Origin: Oscillibacter sp.
GTDB taxonomy: Bacteria; Bacillota; Clostridia; Oscillospirales; Oscillospiraceae
Direction of reading: 5' to 3'
NCBI GenBank assembly: GCA_022791875.1
Contig: JAAVZX010000019.1
Location: 95,610 to 159,609 of the forward strand
Length of the DNA stretch: 64,000 bases
Each line of letters begins with the position of its first letter. Position 1 is the first letter of the stretch. The notes under the pieces are model-generated. The model worked only from the letters and a program-made list of their open reading frames with translations. It was not told the origin of the DNA and did not search any database. Shown piece after piece: positions 59,982 through 64,000 of the stretch. A program made the translations under genes and the position numbers.

Positions 59982-60851
59982 TCAATTCATTTCCCGTTTC
60001 AGAACACCTCTGCCTGCACCCAAGCGTCCCCCCGTAGCCAGCCGCGCCTTCACCGCCCTCTGGAGGCTGGTTCGTTCCGGTAAATCCTCCAAAACCCCGC
60101 ATCCATCAAAAAGCCACATGTAAAACTCCCGGTTTTCCTCGTCCACGGCGAAACACCGGTAGTCCCCCGCGAAGCACCGGATCCCGGAACCCTCCGGCAG
60201 CAGTCCCGCCAAAGCCGGGGCCAGCAGCCAGCTATTGCATATCACAGCCTCCGGCCTGCCAAAGAGGCACAGGCTCTCCCAGGACAAGATTTGCAATGCC
60301 ATGTCGTAGGCTTCATCCAGTTCCTCCCGCCCCAGCACCGCGTCGGAGGGAATATGGACGCCAAGGACAGGCGCATCCGCCTCCAGCCCCTGCGGCAGAG
60401 GCCCCGGCCCCGCCCTCCGGCACTCAAACTCCAGCGTTCCCAGCCGGAACAGCAGCCCGCCGGTCTGACGCCACGTCCAGAAGCCCCGGTCGAAGGCCCA
60501 CTGTCCGGTGCGGGCGTGGGTTTCTTCCAGAAACCGCCGGAAGCAGTCCATGGTGGAGAAAAATATGTCCTCTGGAATGCCGTTTTGCTGGTAATACTCT
60601 TCTGTCCGGCTGACCGCTGACAGCATGACCGCAAGCTGAGCCATGCCGTTGTCCTCCTGCCACGCAGGAAGTTGGGCGGCGATCACCTGCCAGGCCGGTG
60701 AAGCCGTTTCCGGTTTTACAAGCTCTTCGGTGGGCAGGCTGTCCGGCAAAGTTTCTGCCGCTGTGGCCAAAGCTGGCAGTACCGCCCCAGGCAGACTCAG
60801 GCGTTCTGCCATGGAAATTACCTTTTTAGTAAACATTTTCCCTTTTCTCAT
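59982..60851 (-). CDS. Two-domain acyltransferase (GNAT_N/GNAT_C type)
   Basis: A 289-residue soluble protein. The N-terminal helical part (to about 150) has IPEDIFFSTMDCFRRFLEET and FDRGFWTWRQTGGLLFRLG, which match my memory of the DUF5596 domain. The C-terminal part has LGVHIPSDAVL, LFGRPEAVICNSWLLAPAL and ICNSW, typical of the paired GNAT-like fold. The substrate is not known. It lies 39 bp after the VanS-like kinase gene on the same strand, so it may belong to that regulon. Start ATG 60851 has AGAAGAG upstream. Confidence 0.7.
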   Translation of the reverse strand: MRKGKMFTKKVISMAERLSLPGAVLPALATAAETLPDSLPTEELVKPETASPAWQVIAAQLPAWQEDNGMAQLAVMLSAVSRTEEYYQQNGIPEDIFFSTMDCFRRFLEETHARTGQWAFDRGFWTWRQTGGLLFRLGTLEFECRRAGPGPLPQGLEADAPVLGVHIPSDAVLGREELDEAYDMALQILSWESLCLFGRPEAVICNSWLLAPALAGLLPEGSGIRCFAGDYRCFAVDEENREFYMWLFDGCGVLEDLPERTSLQRAVKARLATGGRLGAGRGVLKREMN

Positions 60852-60890
60852 TTTCTCTTCTCACAATTTTAATAGTTTTCATTTTTGTCA

Positions 60891-62000
60891 TCACACAGGT
60901 AATCTAACTGTAAAGACCGTCAAACCCTCCGCGCTCTCCGCCGTGATCGTCCCTCCATGGAGCGTAACAATCTGCTTCGCAATCGCGAGCCCCAGTCCCG
61001 CGCCGCCGGAGCTCCGTCCCGTATCCAGCCTGTAAAACTGCTCAAAAATCCGCTCCAGCTTTTCCGCGGGAATCGTCATGCCATGATTAGAAAATTTCAG
61101 CGTCACTTCGCCCCCGCCGCACTCGGCTTCAACCGTGATTTCAGTCCCATTATAACTGTAAAGCACCGCATTCCGCAAGAGGTTGTCGAAAAGCCGCTGC
61201 ATCTTGTCCGCGTCGCATTTCAGCAGCATATCCTCCGGAGCCGCAAGGCGGCAGGTCAGCCCCTTTTCCTCCAGGATCGGCTGAAGCTCGTAGACAAGCT
61301 GCTCCAGCAGGCGGGTGAGATTGATCTCGCAGGATTGCAGCGTGATTCCGGACAGGCTGTACCTCGCAATTTCCAGGAATTCATTGATCAAATCCTCCAG
61401 CCGTTCCGCCTTGGCAAGCGAAACAGCAAGATATCGTTCCCGCAGCTCCTCGGAGAGCTGCTTCTCGTCCCGCAGAAGGTTCAGGTAGCTGACCGCGGAG
61501 GCCAGCGGAGTTTTCAAATCGTGTGCTAAGTACATAACCAGATCTTTCTTTTTCTGTTCAGCCAGAAGTATATCGCTTTTCTGCTGCTCCATAGCGCGCT
61601 TCGCCAGATTCATCTTCCGCTCAATGGGAAGCAGCTCCGGAGGCAGTGAGATCTCCCCGGGCGCATCCCGCAGCAGGGCGTCCATCCCCGCGCTGACCGC
61701 TTGAAAATACCCACAAAGCCAATGGAGATAAAAATAGAACAATCCCGCCGACACAAGCAGAATCGAAAGCATAATCATGGCATCCGCGTGCCTGCGGAAT
61801 GTCCGCTCATACAGCCCAAGCGCGCCCTCATAGTCCATCCCCAGCGCGTTCTGAAAGAGAGCCACCATCCAATTGGCGAAGTTGCCCCGCAGCAGAACAG
61901 AATATGCAATGTAAATTACAGCTACAGCCACCGTTAGAACGGCAACCGTCCGAATAAAGATTTTTATCCGAAGCTGCCGAAAATCCCTGTTACTTTTCAA
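60891..62000 (-). CDS. VanS-like sensor histidine kinase
   Basis: A 369-residue kinase. Two membrane helices (about 14-36 and 72-95) surround a short extracellular loop. Then come a HAMP-like linker and the phosphoacceptor His160 in YLAHDLKTPLASAVSYL, followed by NLLRNAVLYSYNG and GAGLGLAIAKQI ATPase boxes. The opening KSNRDFRQLRIKIFIRT and RGNFANW resemble VanS of vancomycin systems. TTG 62000 is the best start, overlapping the regulator stop by 11 bp; an upstream extension is out of the family pattern. Confidence 0.88.
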   Translation of the reverse strand: MKSNRDFRQLRIKIFIRTVAVLTVAVAVIYIAYSVLLRGNFANWMVALFQNALGMDYEGALGLYERTFRRHADAMIMLSILLVSAGLFYFYLHWLCGYFQAVSAGMDALLRDAPGEISLPPELLPIERKMNLAKRAMEQQKSDILLAEQKKKDLVMYLAHDLKTPLASAVSYLNLLRDEKQLSEELRERYLAVSLAKAERLEDLINEFLEIARYSLSGITLQSCEINLTRLLEQLVYELQPILEEKGLTCRLAAPEDMLLKCDADKMQRLFDNLLRNAVLYSYNGTEITVEAECGGGEVTLKFSNHGMTIPAEKLERIFEQFYRLDTGRSSGGAGLGLAIAKQIVTLHGGTITAESAEGLTVFTVRLPV

Positions 62001-62688
62001 TGGTATACCCCACTCCCCACACCGTTTTAATGAACCGCGGACACCGCGAGGGCTCGCCCATCTTCTCCCGCAGACGCCCGATATGCGCCATAACAGTGTT
62101 GTTATTTTTGAGAAATTTTTCTCCCCAAACGGCCTCAAAAAGTTCCTCAGAGGGCACCACGATCCCCTGCCGCTCGCAGAGATACCAGAGGATCGAAAAC
62201 TCAATCGGCGTCAATTGCAGCTCCCTCCCAAACAGGAAACATTTGTGGTTATCCCGGTTGATCTCCAGCCCCCGAATGTCGTATTCGCGGATCGGTTCCT
62301 CCCGCTTCGCCGCAGAATTGTAGAGCCTGTACCGCCGCAGTTGGGTCTTCACACGCGCCACAACCTCCAACGGATTGAAGGGCTTTGTGATGTAATCGTC
62401 AGCCCCGATGGTCAGGCCCATGATTTTATCCCCGTCTGATGTTCTGGCAGTGAGCATGATAACCGGATAGTACGCCCGCTCCCGGATTACTTTGCAAATC
62501 TGAAACCCGTCCGCATCGGGTAGCATCACATCCAGAATTGCCAGGTCCAGATTTTCCCGCGCAATACACTCCAACGCCTCCGCACCCGTGTAGCACTTGT
62601 GGACCGTGTAGCCGTCGTTGGTAAGGTAAAGCTCCAGCACGTCCGCCAGCTCTTTTTCGTCGTCCGCCACCAAAATATGGGCACTCAT
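61990..62688 (-). CDS. VanR-like response regulator
   Basis: A 232-residue OmpR-family protein. The receiver has Asp9-Asp10 and phosphoacceptor Asp53 in ILDVMLPDADGF, then YYPVIMLTARTSDGDKIMGL and ADDYITKPFNPLEVVARVK, close to VanR. The winged helix has LTPIEFSILWYLCERQGIVV and NNTVMAHIGRLREKMGE. GGGAGG precedes ATG 62688. No vanHAX-type ligase genes are in this window. Confidence 0.92.
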   Translation of the reverse strand: MSAHILVADDEKELADVLELYLTNDGYTVHKCYTGAEALECIARENLDLAILDVMLPDADGFQICKVIRERAYYPVIMLTARTSDGDKIMGLTIGADDYITKPFNPLEVVARVKTQLRRYRLYNSAAKREEPIREYDIRGLEINRDNHKCFLFGRELQLTPIEFSILWYLCERQGIVVPSEELFEAVWGEKFLKNNNTVMAHIGRLREKMGEPSRCPRFIKTVWGVGYTIEK

Positions 62689-62738
62689 TTTATCCGCCTC
62701 CCTTTTTTCACTGTACATCAAAAAATGTCTCTACTTTT

Positions 62739-62772
62739 ATTATACCAGGATATTCTTCGTTTTTCCTTCGTT
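62739..62772 (-). promoter_or_regulatory. Activator-type promoter of the VanRS-like genes
   Basis: On the minus strand TATAAT (62739-62744) lacks a good -35. Instead CTTCGTT occurs at 62755-62761 and 62766-62772 on the plus strand, an 11-bp direct repeat covering the -35 zone. This is the usual arrangement for OmpR-family activation and suggests autoregulation. Confidence 0.65.
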
Positions 62773-62802
62773 TTCTCTATAGAATTTCTTAAATTTTTCC
62801 TA

Positions 62803-62844
62803 TAAAATGAAAAGCGGCGGCCTTGATTTCTCAAAACCGCCGCT
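62803..62844 (-). terminator. Terminator of the coiled-coil gene
   Basis: On the minus strand AGCGGCGG pairs with CCGCCGCT around a 16-base loop, followed by TTTCATTTTA. Confidence 0.75.
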
Positions 62845-62866
62845 CTTCTATCCCACACAAAAGCTA

Positions 62867-63409
62867 CTACATCTGCGTAAATGTAGTATGCTGCTTCCGG
62901 TATGTATCGTTGTCCTTCTTGTCCAGCTCCCTCTCCACCTGCGCAAGCTGCCGTTCCAGTTCCTCGATTCTCCTCTCGTCCTGCTCGGTATTGATCCGCT
63001 GTTCCAGGTCCTCCTTTTTCCTTTTCAATTCTTTAATCTCGCGATCCACTTTATCGGTATTTGCGACACACTTTTCTTCTTTTTCGCCGTCCTTCCTCTT
63101 CGGCCCCTGCGCACCCTGACCCTGTCTGGGTTCCTCTATCTCGGGTGCCTCCGGCTCCTTCTCGCCGGACGCGTCCGGCTTACGCTCCGGATCGTCAAAG
63201 AAGATTTTAGGCTGTCCGTCCTCGTCCTTGCCCAGCCAATAGCGGCCGGACGGCTCCTGCTTTTCCTCCGGGACATACTCGTCCATCGCAGGCTTCAGCG
63301 GCCCCTTTTCCTTCTCCGCAGGCCTCTGAACCTTTGGCGTTCCAAGCACCTTTTCCGCCGCCGTCAGGTCCTGAGCGGCGCCGCTGCCGATTCCAGAAAC
63401 AGGTATCAT
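62867..63409 (-). CDS. Conserved coiled-coil protein of unknown function
   Basis: A 180-residue, very hydrophilic protein. The first 110 residues are low-complexity and charged, with one conserved-looking block (GRYWLGKDEDGQPKIFFDDP). The last 65 residues form a coiled coil (DREIKELKRKKEDLEQRI, RRIEELERQLAQVERELDKK) ending DNDTYRKQHTTFTQM. I recall similar C-termini in Clostridia proteins without assigned role. AAGGAGG precedes ATG 63409. It is a single gene with its own terminator. Confidence 0.75.
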   Translation of the reverse strand: MIPVSGIGSGAAQDLTAAEKVLGTPKVQRPAEKEKGPLKPAMDEYVPEEKQEPSGRYWLGKDEDGQPKIFFDDPERKPDASGEKEPEAPEIEEPRQGQGAQGPKRKDGEKEEKCVANTDKVDREIKELKRKKEDLEQRINTEQDERRIEELERQLAQVERELDKKDNDTYRKQHTTFTQM

Positions 63410-63514
63410 AAATCATTCCTCCTTAAAAGCAGCCATGTGGTTTCCCGCTGTCCAACAGTCTACCAGCCTGTGAATACCGTTTCAAGGCTTTTGTATTGAA
63501 ATGCCTTTTGAATG

Positions 63515-63784
63515 TCATGAAATGTTCAGCAGCACACTTAAAGAAAACCGTCCTCCCGTTTTCTCAGTCAGCACGGCCCCACGGTATCGTTCCGCAACTG
63601 ACTTAATATTTGAAATCCCAGTTCCCTGGGGAGGCAGGGGCCCTTCCGCGCAGGTATTCTCGAAAATCAGCATATAAAAATCCCCCTGACGCTTCCCGCT
63701 GATACGGATCGATCGGGGCTGTTGTAGCGCGACGAGATTTTTGAGAAAAGCGGACAGGATAAATGAGAAAAAATAGCCCCTTTC
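63515..63784 (-). pseudogene. C-terminal remnant of a GHKL histidine kinase
   Basis: An open stretch without a start encodes about 89 residues ending in TGA at 63515. It reads FLKNLVALQQPRSIRISGKR, then QGDFYMLIFENTCAEGPLPP, QGTGISNIKSVAERYRGAVL and RFSLSVLLNIS. This is the last third of a GHKL ATPase domain (the G box is GTGISNIKSVAERY). A TAA at 63785-63787 cuts it off in frame, and the N-box asparagine region is not recognisable. No kinase body is found upstream. Confidence 0.75.
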
Positions 63785-63928
63785 TTAGAAGTAAATCCGA
63801 GGCCGCTCACTTGCGCCGACCGCCCCCCGACGAGGGGAGCGGCCCGAGCAAGAGGGCGGACTTTTTAAGGCCCCGGGAGGAGCGGCTTTTGCCGCCCCTC
63901 CCTTGCCTTTTGCGCTGCTATAGGGTAG
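63785..63928. other. Intergenic palindromes at the right end
   Basis: No gene seen. GGGAGGAGCGGC pairs with GCCGCCCCTCCC at 63875-63902 (one mismatch), a stem with TTTT loop and no clear T-run; it probably follows the gene ending at 63929. A weaker GC palindrome covers 63815-63850. Confidence 0.5.
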
Positions 63929-64000
63929 TTACTCCCCCGGCTCCTCCGAGGGCACGTCCTGGGGCTCCTGGGGGGCTTCCTGGGGCTCCGGCTCACTGTA
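63929..64000 (-). CDS. C-terminal tail of an unidentified protein (partial)
   Basis: Twenty-three codons before TAA at 63929-63931 read YSEPEPQEAPQEPQDVP then SEEPGE. This Pro/Glu-rich low-complexity tail fits a linker or surface-protein end. The rest is outside the window. Confidence 0.55.
   Translation of the reverse strand, partial: YSEPEPQEAPQEPQDVPSEEPGE

Noticed and set aside
60891..62688. A complete vancomycin resistance operon
   Set aside because: Only regulator and kinase homologues are present. No D-Ala-D-X ligase, dehydrogenase or dipeptidase gene occurs in the 64 kb.

Overview
The window looks like a chromosomal segment of a high-GC, endospore-forming Clostridia member, most likely of the Oscillospiraceae (Flavonifractor/Lawsonibacter/Oscillibacter-like). 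Pointers are an intact sporulation sigma factor K gene, Gram-positive Shine-Dalgarno sequences, a DUF1385 (YqhQ)-prmC block, an ANTAR-linked nitrogen operon, and a very high third-position GC content that produces long antisense shadow frames. No rRNA, tRNA, CRISPR array, transposase or prophage gene was seen.

Layout. 0-5 kb: the end of a plus-strand gene, then fabZ divergent from an IclR regulator with paired operator candidates, then rimO-HhH-pgsA led by a small XRE regulator that is divergent from a small conserved gene. 4.7-9.1 kb: DUF1385, unknown, prmC, pspC, recA, recX, all on the minus strand. 9.3-12.8 kb: a lipoprotein-response regulator-histidine kinase module. 13-22.3 kb: a complete histidine operon transcribed leftwards (hisZ-hisG fusion, hisD, hisC, hisB, hisH, a flavin-binding pyridoxamine-oxidase-like gene, hisA, hisF, kptA, hisIE, PHP histidinol phosphatase). 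22.8-28.3 kb: fumC, sigK, a rhomboid protease and a cytosolic leucine-rich/ankyrin-like protein. 28.5-38.4 kb: a nitrogen assimilation block read leftwards as glnA, ANTAR regulator, gltB, gltD and an Amt-PII fusion, with attenuator-like hairpins in the glnA and amt leaders. 39-40.4 kb: purF on the opposite strand. 40.5-46.1 kb: a sugar:cation symporter and GH2 beta-galactosidase with a divergent AraC regulator. 46.3-51.3 kb: an FtsX-type ABC transporter with its own two-component system and matching 11-bp direct-repeat operators. 51.4-56 kb: a LytTR regulator, GHKL kinase, DUF5713 protein, 52-residue two-helix membrane protein and two-gene ABC transporter. 56-63.4 kb: an AraC/GyrI-like regulator, another ABC transporter, an alpha/beta hydrolase, a two-domain acyltransferase, a VanRS-like pair and a coiled-coil protein. 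The right end holds a decayed GHKL kinase tail and the C-terminus of one more gene.

Two dispersed families of intergenic palindromic repeats run through the segment. Family I (eight copies) has tandem hairpins and usually ends in GGCAGATC. Family II (four copies) lies immediately after a stop codon each time, with stem changes that are compensated between copies. The two share a head, GCCTCCGGCGG, so they look like modular versions of one element. The strongest biological points are the HisZ-HisG fusion with a possible internal HisG start, the Amt-PII fusion lacking the uridylylated tyrosine, the ANTAR regulator with a degenerate receiver domain beside attenuator-like leaders, the LytTR/GHKL/mini-protein/ABC cluster, and the modular repeats.
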